DNA from: Deltaproteobacteria bacterium
Lineage (GTDB): Bacteria; Desulfobacterota_D; UBA1144; Nemesobacterales; UBA2774
Length of the DNA: 64,000 nt
Direction of reading: 5' to 3'
Assembly (NCBI GenBank): GCA_040223695.1
Contig: JAVKFU010000015.1
Coordinates: forward strand, 232,534-296,533
A program made the translations under genes and the position numbers. Below are positions 16,835 to 26,852 of this stretch, piece by piece; position 1 is the first letter of the stretch; every line of letters starts with the position of its first letter. The notes under the pieces are model-generated. The model made no database searches, was not told where the DNA came from, and worked only from the letters and a program-made list of their open reading frames with translations.

Positions 16835-19800
16835 CTATTTTTCGGAAGGGGTCGGTATCTTGAAAAATATGGTGTATAGAACTGGCACTACGACAAGTGT
16901 GAGTATGGTCGCGAAAAGGAGTCCGAACATTATCGTAACCGCCATGGATACGAAAAACGCGTCCTGAAGGAGCGGGACCATGCCGAGTATAGTGGTGGCG
17001 GCTGCCATCATGACAGGGTTTAAACGGCTTACCCCCGAATCGACTACCGACCTGTACCTGTCCTTACCGCTCCTGATCTCCGTGTCGATCTGGTCGATAA
17101 GAACTATCGCGTTTTTAATCAGCATTCCGGACAGGCTCAAGAGTCCGAGCAGCGCCATAAAACCGAATGGCTGCCTGAATAACAGAAGTCCTACCGTAAC
17201 GCCTATTATAGATAGAGGTACGGTAAGCCATATTATGAGCGGCTGTCTCACGGAATTAAACAGGAATACGACAATAAGCACCATGAGTCCGAAGAATACC
17301 GGGAGCTTGGCTTTCAGTCCCGCCTGCGCGCGCGCCGAATCCTCGGCCTCTCCGCCCCAGGCGATATAATAACCCGGCATGTCTTTAATCGGCAGCTGAT
17401 CGGCGTCACGTATGGGAATGACCTCATTATTGAAGTCCTTAAAAGGGTTATCCCCGGGGCCGAAGTCCTTACCGGTTATTGCGCCGACGTCCACGTTCAG
17501 CACTTTTTCTATCCGTGGCTTAACCCTGGCCAGAAGCTCGCTCGGCAGCTCCGTTCTCGGATCGGCGTGTATTTTAATCATCGTCACGCGGTCCCTTCTG
17601 CCGATATTCGCGTCCTCCGTTTCAGTGCTAAAACCGGATATAACCTGTCCTGCCGGGATCATCTTTCCCGCGGCCGTGCTCCATATAAGCAGGCTCTGAA
17701 TGGTGTCAAGATTCTGTCTTTCATAATCGGGAGCTCTTGCGATAATGGGAAGCAGCTGGCCTTCAAAGCTGCTTTTGTCTCTGTACACTCCAGTTTGAGT
17801 CCCGGAAAACGACTCTTCAAACGCCCTTGCAACCTCCGGTCTGGAAACCCCTAAAAGGCTAGCCTGGGCTTCTTCGAGCTGGGGCCTTACGACCTTTATC
17901 TTCTCCTTCCATTCGTCCCTTACCGCCTTTGCCTGGGGATCGGACCTCAGCACTTCTTTTGCCCTTTCCGCAAGCTCTCTGAGCACCGTCCGGTCGGGCC
18001 CGCTTATGCGGAGCTGTACCTTGCCCCCTTCGCCCGGTCCGAGGAGAAATTTTCTTACATTCACGACCGCGTTCGGCAGAAGCCCTTCAAGATCGTTCTG
18101 CGTCTTTTGAAAAACCGGATCTATTACGCCGTAATCTTCGACCGAAGCCAGAATTACCCCGTAGCTGGACGAGCTTTTACCCGGCACATAAGTCAATAGA
18201 AATCTGGGATCGCCCCCTCCGACCTGCGTTATAACGTCCGTAACGCCTTGTATGTTCGAGAGATACTCTTCGGCCTCCGTCAGGTCTTCCGCCGTATTCT
18301 CTATGCGGTATCCCTCAGGGAAGTAGAATTCGACGAAGAACTGCGGCCTCGTGGAATTGGGAAAGAACATAGTCTTCACGAAGCCGAATCCGATTAGCGA
18401 GGCAACGAATATTCCGACAACAAGGCCGACCGTAACGTAACGGTTTTTTATCGCCGCTATGAGCAGCTTCTTGTACGCTTGAAAGAATTTCCCCGAGTAG
18501 GGTTCTTTTTCTTCGCGCCTGCCTTTACCGGATTTTGCCTTGCCGATCAGGAAATATTTACATAGAAGAGGGGTCACGGTCACGGCTGTGACCCAGCTCA
18601 GCATCAGGGAAATCAATATGACCTGAAACAATGATCTGGTGTACTCGCCGGTGCTGTCCTTTGAGGTCCCTATCGCGGCGAACGCGAGCACCGCAACGAC
18701 TGTTGCGCCCAGGAGGGGGAGAGCAGTCTGTCCCACCACTTCGTTTGCGGCGCCGATTGCGTCCAACCCCTGCTCCATTCTGATTTTCATGCCGTCCACG
18801 ACAACAATTGCGTTGTCCACGAGCATGCCGAGCGCTATTATGAGCGCGCCGAGCGAAATCCTCTCAAGTGTTATATTCCACATCCCCATAAACAGGAAAG
18901 TACCGCATATGGTAAGAAAGAGAATTCCGCCGATAATGAGTCCGCTCCTCAGACCCATGGCGAAAAGAAGCACGACAATCACAATCACAACGGCTTCAAG
19001 AAGGTTTATTATAAATCCGTTAATCGCTTTGGTTACCGATTCAGACTGCAGTGATATAACCTCAAGCTCCATCCCCAGAGGGGCGAGTGGCTCAAGCTCT
19101 TCGACCTTCTCGTCGATTCCCTCTCCCATGGTTACGACGTTTCCGCCGGGAACTGTTGAAATCGCGAGACCGATTGCGGGTTTGCCGTTATATTTCAGTA
19201 TGTTTTTCGGAGGGTCTATATAACCGCGTCTTATATCCGCCACGTCCCTCAGATATACCAGGCTGCCGCTCCCGCGGCTGCTTATGAGTAGATTGCCGAA
19301 CTGTTCCTCCGAGGTGAACTCCCCTGTAGGGCTTATCGGAATTATCTCCGGGCCGACATCGATCCTCCCTGCGTCCACCGGCAGGTTCTTTGCTCTGAGC
19401 GCGTTGTATATGTCCTCTTGTGATATTTCGAGCGCGGCCATTTTAGGGCGGGACATTTCGACGTAAATGGCTTCGGTCTGCGCTCCGTAGAGGATTATCT
19501 TCTTTACGTCCTTTACGAGGAGCAGTTCGCGTTTAAGCAAGTCGGCGTAATCCTTTAGCTCGGCGTACGTATAACCCTCGCCGGATATTGCCAGATACCC
19601 GCCGTAGACATCGCCGAAATCGTCGTTTACAAGTGAGGGACCCGCCCCGGGCGGTAATTGAGTCTGATAATCGTTTACCTTCCTCCTTAGCTCGTCCCAA
19701 ACCTGGGGCAAGCCGTTCTTGTCGTATTCATCTTTTATTATGGCTTTCACGGTTGAAAGTCCGCGGGAGGACATTGATTCAACGCGCTTTAACTGCCCCA

Positions 19801-20020
19801 GCTCTTGGGCGGCTTTTTCAATTACGTTTGTAACTTCTTCCTCGACTTCCTCGGCGCTCGCGCCGGGATACGGGGTCAGTATTACGGCTTCCTTAATCGT
19901 AAATTCCGGGTCCTCCAGGCGTGGCAGGCTCTGAAAGGACTTTATTCCCACGAACAGCATAACCAGGGTAAGGCTAATCGTTATTACGTTTTTTCTTATG
20001 GAAAATTCGGCTATTTTCAT
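16835..20020 (-). CDS. Efflux RND transporter permease (AcrB-type)
   Basis: 1061 residues, full length for the AcrB/HAE family. Twelve membrane helices are laid out in two halves around large periplasmic loops. The N-terminal helix (FSIRKNVITISLTLVMLF) and DPEFTIKEAVILTPYPGASAEEVEEEV are typical. Helix 4 has GMLVDNAIVVVDGM: the AcrB proton-relay Asp pair is Asp-Asn here, as in many members of this subgroup. It should pump amphipathic compounds out, driven by protons, as the inner-membrane trimer of a tripartite complex. It is the last of three genes; the adaptor is 28 bases upstream and the TolC-like gene precedes that. Substrate unknown. Confidence 0.95.
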   Translation of the reverse strand: MKIAEFSIRKNVITISLTLVMLFVGIKSFQSLPRLEDPEFTIKEAVILTPYPGASAEEVEEEVTNVIEKAAQELGQLKRVESMSSRGLSTVKAIIKDEYDKNGLPQVWDELRRKVNDYQTQLPPGAGPSLVNDDFGDVYGGYLAISGEGYTYAELKDYADLLKRELLLVKDVKKIILYGAQTEAIYVEMSRPKMAALEISQEDIYNALRAKNLPVDAGRIDVGPEIIPISPTGEFTSEEQFGNLLISSRGSGSLVYLRDVADIRRGYIDPPKNILKYNGKPAIGLAISTVPGGNVVTMGEGIDEKVEELEPLAPLGMELEVISLQSESVTKAINGFIINLLEAVVIVIVVLLFAMGLRSGLIIGGILFLTICGTFLFMGMWNITLERISLGALIIALGMLVDNAIVVVDGMKIRMEQGLDAIGAANEVVGQTALPLLGATVVAVLAFAAIGTSKDSTGEYTRSLFQVILISLMLSWVTAVTVTPLLCKYFLIGKAKSGKGRREEKEPYSGKFFQAYKKLLIAAIKNRYVTVGLVVGIFVASLIGFGFVKTMFFPNSTRPQFFVEFYFPEGYRIENTAEDLTEAEEYLSNIQGVTDVITQVGGGDPRFLLTYVPGKSSSSYGVILASVEDYGVIDPVFQKTQNDLEGLLPNAVVNVRKFLLGPGEGGKVQLRISGPDRTVLRELAERAKEVLRSDPQAKAVRDEWKEKIKVVRPQLEEAQASLLGVSRPEVARAFEESFSGTQTGVYRDKSSFEGQLLPIIARAPDYERQNLDTIQSLLIWSTAAGKMIPAGQVISGFSTETEDANIGRRDRVTMIKIHADPRTELPSELLARVKPRIEKVLNVDVGAITGKDFGPGDNPFKDFNNEVIPIRDADQLPIKDMPGYYIAWGGEAEDSARAQAGLKAKLPVFFGLMVLIVVFLFNSVRQPLIIWLTVPLSIIGVTVGLLLFRQPFGFMALLGLLSLSGMLIKNAIVLIDQIDTEIRSGKDRYRSVVDSGVSRLNPVMMAAATTILGMVPLLQDAFFVSMAVTIMFGLLFATILTLVVVPVLYTIFFKIPTPSEK

Positions 20021-20048
20021 CCGGGTCAGACCTTAAAAAGGAGAATTG

Positions 20049-21128
20049 TCAATCGAGCAGCGTGACTTCCATCCCCTCCTGAAGCTGAGTTATGCCGGCT
20101 ATGACGACCATATCGCCGGTTTTGAGACCGCTTAGTATTTCAATGTCTTTTTCGCCCGTAACCGCGCCGACCGTTACTTTCCTTTTATGAACCGTTTGAT
20201 TGTTCTGATCTACGACCCATACGTACTGGTCGGTTCCGGTTCCGGGTATTACGGCGATTGCGGGAATGACGAAGTAACTCCCGTCGTCATTTTGCTCTAT
20301 CCTCCCCCGGTAATGCACCTGAGCGGTCATGCCCGGAAGAACCACAATCCCCTCGGGCTGATCCATGCTCAGTGTAGCGCGGTAGGTCTGCGTTTGAGGA
20401 TCGGCCTGCGCGCTCACCTCTTTAACCTCGAGCGGGAACTCCTCTCCGGGCGCCGACTGGAACGTAGCGTAAAGCTTCAGCATCTCGCTCCTGTCTCTCG
20501 ATCTCGCGATCACATTTTCGGGAAGGTCGATTACGATCTCAACCTCCGTTATGTCCTGGAGGCTCAATATATTGTCAAAGGGCCTCACTTCCTGGAAATT
20601 CTCGACGTATTTGGCGCCTATAAAGCCGTCGAACGGGGCTCTTAGGTACGTATAATCGAGGTTCGCCCTGGCGTAATCCAGCCGCGCCTTCGCGGTGTCG
20701 CGTTTCGCCCTTCTTACATCCAGATCGGCTACCGGAACCGCGTTTCTCTCGTACAGGTCCTCGTACCTGTTGTAATCCGCGACCGCTTCGATGTATTGAG
20801 CGTAAGCCTCGTCGTACGCGATCCTGTAATCCCTCTGGTCGAGCCTCGCGAGGAGATCCCCTTTATTTACCTCGTCTCCCTCGTTCACCGGAAACTCGAC
20901 GAGAGGCCCCTGGACCCGGAACGATAAATTTACCCTTTGTGACGCCTGCACTTTTCCCGGAAAGCTCCTCCCGATTCCCTGCTCTCCCCCGAGAGTCATC
21001 GTCTTTACGGGTCTAATTACCTGCACCGAGGTTTCCTCGCCTTTATCCCCCTTGCACGAAGCGAAGATGAGTATGAAGGCGAATGAAGCGACGATTATCG
21101 TTGATAAAAGGTTTTTTAATCTTCTCAT
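20049..21128 (-). CDS. RND efflux periplasmic adaptor lipoprotein
   Basis: 359 residues, the AcrA/MexA family. The N-terminal signal ends in FILIFASC, so Cys26 should be acylated and the mature protein held in the inner membrane. The barrel-sandwich phrases VNEGDEVNKGDLLARLDQRDY and YLRAPFDGFIGAKYVENFQEV are the two halves of the lipoyl fold, separated by an alpha-hairpin (about 105-155). The C-terminal part has GMTAQVHYRG and the membrane-proximal domain. It should bridge the pump permease and the outer-membrane channel. Located between those two genes, in one operon. Confidence 0.93.
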   Translation of the reverse strand: MRRLKNLLSTIIVASFAFILIFASCKGDKGEETSVQVIRPVKTMTLGGEQGIGRSFPGKVQASQRVNLSFRVQGPLVEFPVNEGDEVNKGDLLARLDQRDYRIAYDEAYAQYIEAVADYNRYEDLYERNAVPVADLDVRRAKRDTAKARLDYARANLDYTYLRAPFDGFIGAKYVENFQEVRPFDNILSLQDITEVEIVIDLPENVIARSRDRSEMLKLYATFQSAPGEEFPLEVKEVSAQADPQTQTYRATLSMDQPEGIVVLPGMTAQVHYRGRIEQNDDGSYFVIPAIAVIPGTGTDQYVWVVDQNNQTVHKRKVTVGAVTGEKDIEILSGLKTGDMVVIAGITQLQEGMEVTLLD

Positions 21129-21217
21129 ATTTTCCTCACTGCCTGGCTCAACAAGATTCTCTATTCTACTTTGTTATTGTTTTCTATTAAAAAAGAATGC
21201 AGTTCCGTCTGCCGGAT

Positions 21218-23662
21218 TTATTGTCCGGGTAAGTCATTCGTATTTTTATTCTCGGCTTCTTTCTCCGATCCGCTGCCGGTTCTTTTATTGTAGAATTGAT
21301 CCAGCTCTTCAAACCACCTGTCCCGATATTCCGGCGTTGTAAAGAAATCGAATTTGCCCGCCGCGCGCTGTACATCCATCAGATCGATAAGGAAATTGTA
21401 TGTCGCGTTCGCCGCGTTTAGATCCGCCGAGAGAGCGGCGTTCTGCGCGTCGAGGAGATCGATGATTGATACCACTCCCCGCGAGTAGGAATCGGTCACA
21501 AGCTCCAGGTTCTTGTGCGCGGCGTCGGCGGCGTCAAGCGAAAACCTTATGCTCGGGTAAGACGCCCCCGCATCGTTTAAAGAGGTTCTTATCTCTTCCT
21601 CGACCCTCTCCGCGGTCGAGTCTCTTTCATAGCGCAGTCTGGATAGCTCCTTTCGCGCCTTCCTGTAATCGGCGATCTTACCTCCGCCCCTGAAAAGAGG
21701 GAATGAAGCCTGAAGCTGAACTACCCATTCCGTGTCGTCAGGGCTCGTAATATCAAACGGCAGCTGGTTCCCGAAGTCAACGTTGCTCCCCGCGCCGCCC
21801 TCATACAGGAAATGCCTTATTTCGCCGAACGCGAGAACGGTGGGGGACCAGAACGCCCTTTTCGTGGAGGTAAGAATTCTGTCCTGAGCCGCGATAAGTG
21901 AATCCACGTTCGATATCTCGGGCGACTGCTCCAGACCCTGACTGACCATGAACTCCATAAACAACTTGAATGATTCGGGGTTTTCCACGTATTTGTCGAG
22001 TCTGGGGTCGCTCACCAGAAGGGAAGGGTCGTCGAGGCCCGCCTCCACCGTGGTAAACTGCTCGCCCTGGGGTCTGTGAAGGAGCCTGTTGACGAGTATT
22101 TCGGTATTTTTTCTTGCGGCCTCCGCATTGACTACTTCTATCCTGTCTGAAGAAATTTCACTTTCCCACCTGAACACCTCGGCGGGGCTTGCCACTCCTA
22201 TATCCCGTCTCACCTTGGCTATTTCCAGATTGGATTTTGACAGCTTGAGATTGTCTTTCTGTATGTTCTCGATTGTTTTTGCCCTGAGCACGTTCAAGTA
22301 GCCAATCGCCGTTGCGGCGATAATGTCGAGCCTGATCTCGTCCCGTGTGAATACCCGCGAGTCCTGTAGTCTCCGCTGTACAGTCACGTTCGACCATGCG
22401 GACTCGGAATATATAAGCTGGCTCAAGTTCCCTCCGGCGCTCAGCTCCCGCTGCGGCTGAGTCCCGAGGCTCGCCTCGGCCCTGTCCTTGTCTATATATG
22501 TGTTTTCCAGAAAAATATCTGACTGGGGAAGAAGCCGGGACATCGCGAGCTTAATGTCCTGTGCGCCCGCGGCGACGAACTCGTCAGCCGCGAGCAGGTC
22601 CAGGTTCGCCTCGACCGACTCCTCCACCGCGTGCTCCAGGGTCAGGATGCGACCTGTCTCGGGCGCGGCGTCGTTTATCAAATCGGCGTCCGTCAATACC
22701 TGCCAGGTGGGTGAGAATTTGATACTGCGCGCCGTAGCCATATTTATGATAAGCCTTTCTTCAATGTTGAACTCGACCGGGAAATTTCCGGCGTTATCGC
22801 CGAGCAGTATGCTCTGTACAACCAGAGCCGCCCGTCTGGCCTCTCTGGTCAGGTTTAACTCAGGAGTAAGACCCATGAGCGCGCCTTCATCCACTTCGCT
22901 TTTCCCCAGCATCGAAAAACTGGGGAGATTCTTTTCGATGATACCGTCGTACAGCTCCGCTTTCTCGGCTTCGGTATAATTCAGGATCGGCGATACATAG
23001 ACCGCCTGCACGTCCCGGGGGATAGACGCGAGCGTATTCTGGACGCTCCTCGTTACGGGTATGAGCACTATTTCGATACCGTTTTCTCTCGCGATCCTGT
23101 TAACTGTATTTTCGATTCCGGGAATTAGGCGGGTTACTACCGGCATGTAGAGTAGCGCCATTCTTTGAAAGCCGGCTATTTCCTTAAATGTTTCTATATC
23201 CTTTCCGAGTCTCTGGGGCCTGGAAAGATAATAAAAATTCCTGACGCCGCTCCCCCCGTCCTCTGCTACAGTCAAACCGAGAAGAGAGGGCTCGATGACC
23301 CAGGGTGCGATTACCGGTTTCGGGAAGTCGGTTCTTCGGGCAGCCTCGGTTGATCCTATTATTCCGAGCGTGATCAGGATATCCACTCCGGGGTCCGACA
23401 GCTGTCTCTCTATAGCTTTACTCACACCTGCTTCGGTCCAGTCCGCCGTGATGACCTTGTCCGCCGGAAAACGTACCGTGAACTCGTCCTTGGTAAGGTC
23501 GGTAATCTCTTTCATGTAAGTGTCTAATGTCTTCGAATTTAGGTCGGAGGGTCCGTCGAATATTATACCGATATTGATACCGTATGAGACTTCCGTTGCC
23601 GCTGTTAAAAGGAATAAAATAATAGGAATGAGGAAAAGCAGTTTCTTGTCCCTCGACGTCAT
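21218..23662 (-). CDS. Fused ABC-substrate-binding-like domain and TolC outer-membrane channel
   Basis: 814 residues, about twice the usual TolC length. After a signal peptide (about 1-28) residues 29-335 look like the ABC_sub_bind (PF04392) periplasmic binding fold: DILITLGIIGSTEAARR, VYVSPILNY and the closing ARSIKFSPTWQVLTDAD phrase are characteristic. From about 340 to 780 the protein is a TolC-type outer-membrane efflux protein with two repeats of the coiled-coil/strand pattern (TLEHAVEESVEANLDLLAAD; YSRGVVSIIDLLDAQNAALSA). It is the first gene of the three-gene pump operon; the adaptor starts 90 bases on. The N-terminal domain could sense or deliver the pumped ligand. The fusion is uninterrupted: no frame problem is seen. 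Confidence 0.88.
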   Translation of the reverse strand: MTSRDKKLLFLIPIILFLLTAATEVSYGINIGIIFDGPSDLNSKTLDTYMKEITDLTKDEFTVRFPADKVITADWTEAGVSKAIERQLSDPGVDILITLGIIGSTEAARRTDFPKPVIAPWVIEPSLLGLTVAEDGGSGVRNFYYLSRPQRLGKDIETFKEIAGFQRMALLYMPVVTRLIPGIENTVNRIARENGIEIVLIPVTRSVQNTLASIPRDVQAVYVSPILNYTEAEKAELYDGIIEKNLPSFSMLGKSEVDEGALMGLTPELNLTREARRAALVVQSILLGDNAGNFPVEFNIEERLIINMATARSIKFSPTWQVLTDADLINDAAPETGRILTLEHAVEESVEANLDLLAADEFVAAGAQDIKLAMSRLLPQSDIFLENTYIDKDRAEASLGTQPQRELSAGGNLSQLIYSESAWSNVTVQRRLQDSRVFTRDEIRLDIIAATAIGYLNVLRAKTIENIQKDNLKLSKSNLEIAKVRRDIGVASPAEVFRWESEISSDRIEVVNAEAARKNTEILVNRLLHRPQGEQFTTVEAGLDDPSLLVSDPRLDKYVENPESFKLFMEFMVSQGLEQSPEISNVDSLIAAQDRILTSTKRAFWSPTVLAFGEIRHFLYEGGAGSNVDFGNQLPFDITSPDDTEWVVQLQASFPLFRGGGKIADYRKARKELSRLRYERDSTAERVEEEIRTSLNDAGASYPSIRFSLDAADAAHKNLELVTDSYSRGVVSIIDLLDAQNAALSADLNAANATYNFLIDLMDVQRAAGKFDFFTTPEYRDRWFEELDQFYNKRTGSGSEKEAENKNTNDLPGQ

Positions 23663-23694
23663 GAAAGAATCCGCCTGTTTATTGTGGATTTGTC

Positions 23695-23700
23695 ATTATA
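23695..23700 (-). promoter_or_regulatory. Possible -10 element for the pump operon
   Basis: TATAAT on the minus strand, 33 bases upstream of the TolC-fusion start. The matching -35 is weak (a T-rich run), so this is only a candidate. Confidence 0.35.
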
Positions 23701-23935
23701 CATGACTGTCCGCCCATAAAAAAGAAATTAACGATTATTAATCATAAACAATGATATAAGACTGATCGGGAATGTGCTTTTTATAAATCCGGACTAAACG
23801 TAAGTATAGAGCAAATGTAATGAGGCTCAATAGAGAACGCAGTCGAGAGGGAGAAATTGGGCCTGCTGTCTATGTGGCAATACGGACGGTAACAGCATTA
23901 AGTCTGGAATAGTACGGTATTCCTTCCGAGTCCTA
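23701..23935. other. Non-coding gap between pump operon and repeat
   Basis: Part of the 588-base gap before the MFS gene. I find no reading frame, tRNA or clear hairpin terminator. It is AT-rich at first; the repeat copy starts at 23936. Confidence 0.5.
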
Positions 23936-24044
23936 CACACGTAGTGTGGCCTTACGATTTCCGCTCGACACGTCTGCTGTACCGAGCATTCTCTTAAGCC
24001 GCTTCACTCCCTTATGCCGGCGGATACCATCCGCCCGCTCATCC
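23936..24044. repeat. 109-bp dispersed intergenic repeat, copy 2
   Basis: Pairs with 15830-15938 over the full length. It runs straight into a family-A motif (CTCATCCTGAGCCCGGTCGAAGG at about 24037-24060), as the first copy also nearly does, so the two elements travel together. Confidence 0.85.
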
Positions 24045-24250
24045 TGAGCCCGGTCGAAGGATGCCCCGTCTTTTTTCCGTAACGGTATCTGTGATAAACT
24101 CCTTCCAGCGCCTTATCAAGGGATATAAATTGTGAGTTAAGGCCATGTTTTGTTAAAAAAACCTTATATTGTGGAATACCGGCAACATAATGGGTTTATA
24201 TGTAAAACGGCTTCTGCGGAACACAAAGCGTTTATTAGAGAATAATTTTT

Positions 24251-25477
24251 ATGAGCAATAAATTTACGAAACGCGAGCAAAAGTGGGTTTTCGGACTCGC
24301 ATTTGCGGTAATTATATTGAGCTGGATGTCTATTAAGATTTCCATGCCTGCATTGCCAAAGCTGTCGGAGGTTTTCCACAGCGCCCCCGGCGGTGTGAAA
24401 CTATCGGTTACGATCTTTTTTATTTTCTTTGCCGTTTCTCAGCCGGTTTGGGGTGGAATTACGCAAAAAATAGGGTGCAGGCCGACGTTACTTATCGGCA
24501 TACTGGTCAGCATAGCCGGTTCTTTGATAGCCATGCTGGCTTTTGATCTGCCGTCCTATATAATCGGACGAGGGTTAGAAGGGCTGGGAATGGGAAGCGC
24601 TTCTCCGGTTGCAAGGACTATGCTGACAGATGTTTTCGATCGGAAGTATCTGGCACGATCTATGGGCACGATCAGCGGCACCGCGTCCATCATGCCGGCT
24701 TTGGCCCCGATTATCGGAGGTTATCTGCTGACCTGGATCGATTGGCGCGCGATTTTCGGTTTTTTCTTGATTCTATCGGTTCTGTATTTCGCATTAGCCT
24801 ACCGGGACTTACCCGAAACCCGGTTTCATTCGGATAAAGACCCGCGTCCGACAACTCCCGAATTGCTCGGCTATTATCTCTCAATTCTGAAAAATACGTC
24901 ATTCTGGGGATATGCTCTTTGTTATGCCGTAATGACCGGCGGGCTGCTCGGGTACTATTCAGCCGCGCCTTACTGGTTTGTTTCTCAGCTGGGTATTGCC
25001 GCCAATCACTACGCGTTTCTCACTGTCCCCACGGTTGTGTTGTACATATTCGGTCTTTTTGTAAACCGCATGCTTTTGAAAAGATATGATCTGGAGAAAC
25101 TTCTCTTTCTGGGAATATCGTCGGCGGTTTTGACGGCAATCCTAACCCTCGGTCTCGCTTTTGCAAATGCTTCAGGTCTGATCGTTATTATAGTCTTGCT
25201 CAGCTTGTTTGGATTTAGCGCGGGCCTGGTAATGCCGGCGGTTAACGCCGGGGCAATGGCTCGGTTTAAGAAGGTTGCGGGGCCCGCTTCCGCGCTACTG
25301 GTAATGACCGTATTCGGCATGTCCTCGATAACCGCGAGCTGGGCGATGAGAATTGATATAGGCACTCTGTGGCCGGTTGCATTATATCTGGGGGTTTTGT
25401 CATTGATCGGGTTGTTTGCTAATTTCTTTTGGGTATGGCTTCCATACAAAAATAATGTTAGAGAAGAAATACATTGA
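24251..25477 (+). CDS. MFS drug-efflux transporter (Bcr/CflA-like)
   Basis: 408 residues with twelve membrane helices. The start at 24251 gives a short cytosolic N-terminus and then VFGLAFAVIILSWMSIKIS. The Bcr/CflA subfamily features are present: PALPKLSEVFHSAPGGVKL in the first loop, motif A-like GGITQKIGCRPTLLIGI, and motif C-like GTASIMPALAPIIGGYLL in helix 5. It should export drugs or metabolites by proton antiport. The ribosome site is poor. Neighbours give no substrate clue; it stands alone beyond the repeat gap, and the SDR gene is convergent. Confidence 0.88.
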   Translation: MSNKFTKREQKWVFGLAFAVIILSWMSIKISMPALPKLSEVFHSAPGGVKLSVTIFFIFFAVSQPVWGGITQKIGCRPTLLIGILVSIAGSLIAMLAFDLPSYIIGRGLEGLGMGSASPVARTMLTDVFDRKYLARSMGTISGTASIMPALAPIIGGYLLTWIDWRAIFGFFLILSVLYFALAYRDLPETRFHSDKDPRPTTPELLGYYLSILKNTSFWGYALCYAVMTGGLLGYYSAAPYWFVSQLGIAANHYAFLTVPTVVLYIFGLFVNRMLLKRYDLEKLLFLGISSAVLTAILTLGLAFANASGLIVIIVLLSLFGFSAGLVMPAVNAGAMARFKKVAGPASALLVMTVFGMSSITASWAMRIDIGTLWPVALYLGVLSLIGLFANFFWVWLPYKNNVREEIH

Positions 25478-25616
25478 TTACCGGTATATCGTTAACGGGC
25501 TCACGCCCGTATCTGCTTAAAAGAATATCAAGGTTGATACAATGTACACGCTTAAAGGATTGGAAGCGTTTACTGTATGTCCGTGTACGCCGCATTGTGC
25601 CTGTTGATAGTCCGGT

Positions 25617-26372
25617 TCATTGTGCCGAATAACCTCCGTCGATTGACAGGAATGACCCGGTTATAAATGAGGCGTCGTCGGAGCAAAGAAAGAGCACCGT
25701 ACGGGCAATCTCTTCGGGCTCTCCCAAACGGCCGATAGGTATGGTGGCAGCCGATTGTTCTTCGGTTATTCCTTTAAAGTCCATAAAAATATCTTCCATG
25801 GTCCCTTTAATAAACGCGCCGCAAACGGCGTTCACACGAATCCCCGATTTTGCCGCCTCCAACGCTGTGGATCTGGTCAACCCTAATACCGCATGCTTAC
25901 TGGCCGAATACAAGCTGTTCTCGCGGGAGCCTAAAATGCCCGCCAGAGAAGATGAATTGACAATTGCGCCCCCTCCCGTTTTTACCATTTGAGGTATCTC
26001 ATGCTTGAGACAGAGGAATACGCCTTTAACGTTAACGTCCATGATCGACTTATAATTAGCCTCTGTCTGCTCGACAATGGGAGAGAGGTTAATTGTGCCG
26101 GCGTTATTAAATGCGCAGTCTATGCGCCCGTAAGCTGCAATTGTCTTTTCAACCAGGGCCTCTATATCGGACTCAACTGTTACGTCGGTTTTTACGAAGA
26201 TGCCCTCGCCGCCCGCCTCATGTACCAGGCGAACGGTTTCCTCACCCTCGTTGTCCCGCCTTCCTGCGACGACAACCCTGGCGCCTTCCCGTGCGAATGC
26301 CACCGCGGTTGCTCGACCTATTCCCGAAGTCGCCCCCGTTACTAATGCTGTCTTATCTATGAACCTTTTCAT
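25617..26372 (-). CDS. Short-chain dehydrogenase/reductase (classical SDR)
   Basis: 251 residues, a complete classical SDR. The cofactor motif TGATSGIG is at 12-19, NNAG at 89-92, the catalytic Ser around 140-142, and Tyr155 with Lys159 (YSASK). An Arg-rich segment after the second strand (AGRRD) suggests NADP(H) preference. The ribosome site AAGGAGGG is strong. It is close to glucose 1-dehydrogenase and 3-oxoacyl-ACP reductase-like SDRs, but the substrate cannot be told. It stands alone: the MFS gene is convergent and the upstream gap is non-coding. Confidence 0.88.
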   Translation of the reverse strand: MKRFIDKTALVTGATSGIGRATAVAFAREGARVVVAGRRDNEGEETVRLVHEAGGEGIFVKTDVTVESDIEALVEKTIAAYGRIDCAFNNAGTINLSPIVEQTEANYKSIMDVNVKGVFLCLKHEIPQMVKTGGGAIVNSSSLAGILGSRENSLYSASKHAVLGLTRSTALEAAKSGIRVNAVCGAFIKGTMEDIFMDFKGITEEQSAATIPIGRLGEPEEIARTVLFLCSDDASFITGSFLSIDGGYSAQ

Positions 26373-26384
26373 ATAACCCTCCTT

Positions 26385-26800
26385 AGTTTATAACGAGCTG
26401 CTTGATTATTTTAAAACAATTGTGACGGTCAACGAAAGTGCATTCCCCGTTTTGTTTAACGCCGATCTTTTTAAAATAGTCAATATTCTCAGCGCATGTC
26501 ATTTGACCAACGGGAGAAATCTGTCTTTTCCCCCTCTAGTAAGGAGAGAGAGTTCGGAGATCAAGAGAAGGATGGTGCGCAGCTCATAGGAGATTTTTAC
26601 GCAATACACGCCGAGCATACTATTTGGAAATCTAACGCGGGTACGTGAACTCTATCTCCTGAGAGAGTCTGGCTTCAGGGCGGGGCGGTAGCCCGCTCAG
26701 GTTTAGTACCTAAAAAATCAGTACGATAAGAGACAGAGTATTCTCATAAATGGCCGTTGATGTTGGCGGGCAATAAATTTCAACATTGGATTTATTTTAG
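26385..26800. other. Non-coding gap upstream of the cyanovirin-like gene
   Basis: About 415 bases without a convincing reading frame. It has no recognised repeat or RNA. Only the promoter at its end is readable. Confidence 0.4.
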
Positions 26801-26809
26801 TGTTATAAT
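26801..26809 (+). promoter_or_regulatory. Extended -10 promoter (TGTTATAAT) for CVNH gene
   Basis: A TG dinucleotide one base before a perfect TATAAT, 44 bases upstream of the start codon. No good -35 at the proper distance, which extended -10 promoters do not need. Confidence 0.5.
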
Positions 26810-26852
26810 TGTTACCAGAAAAATACAGATTTTATCCAAATGGAGGAGCGAG

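Noticed and set aside
18639-19223. Plus-strand frame of 194 codons within the RND gene
   Set aside because: Antisense to the RND permease; Ser/Pro/Thr-rich shadow with no domain.
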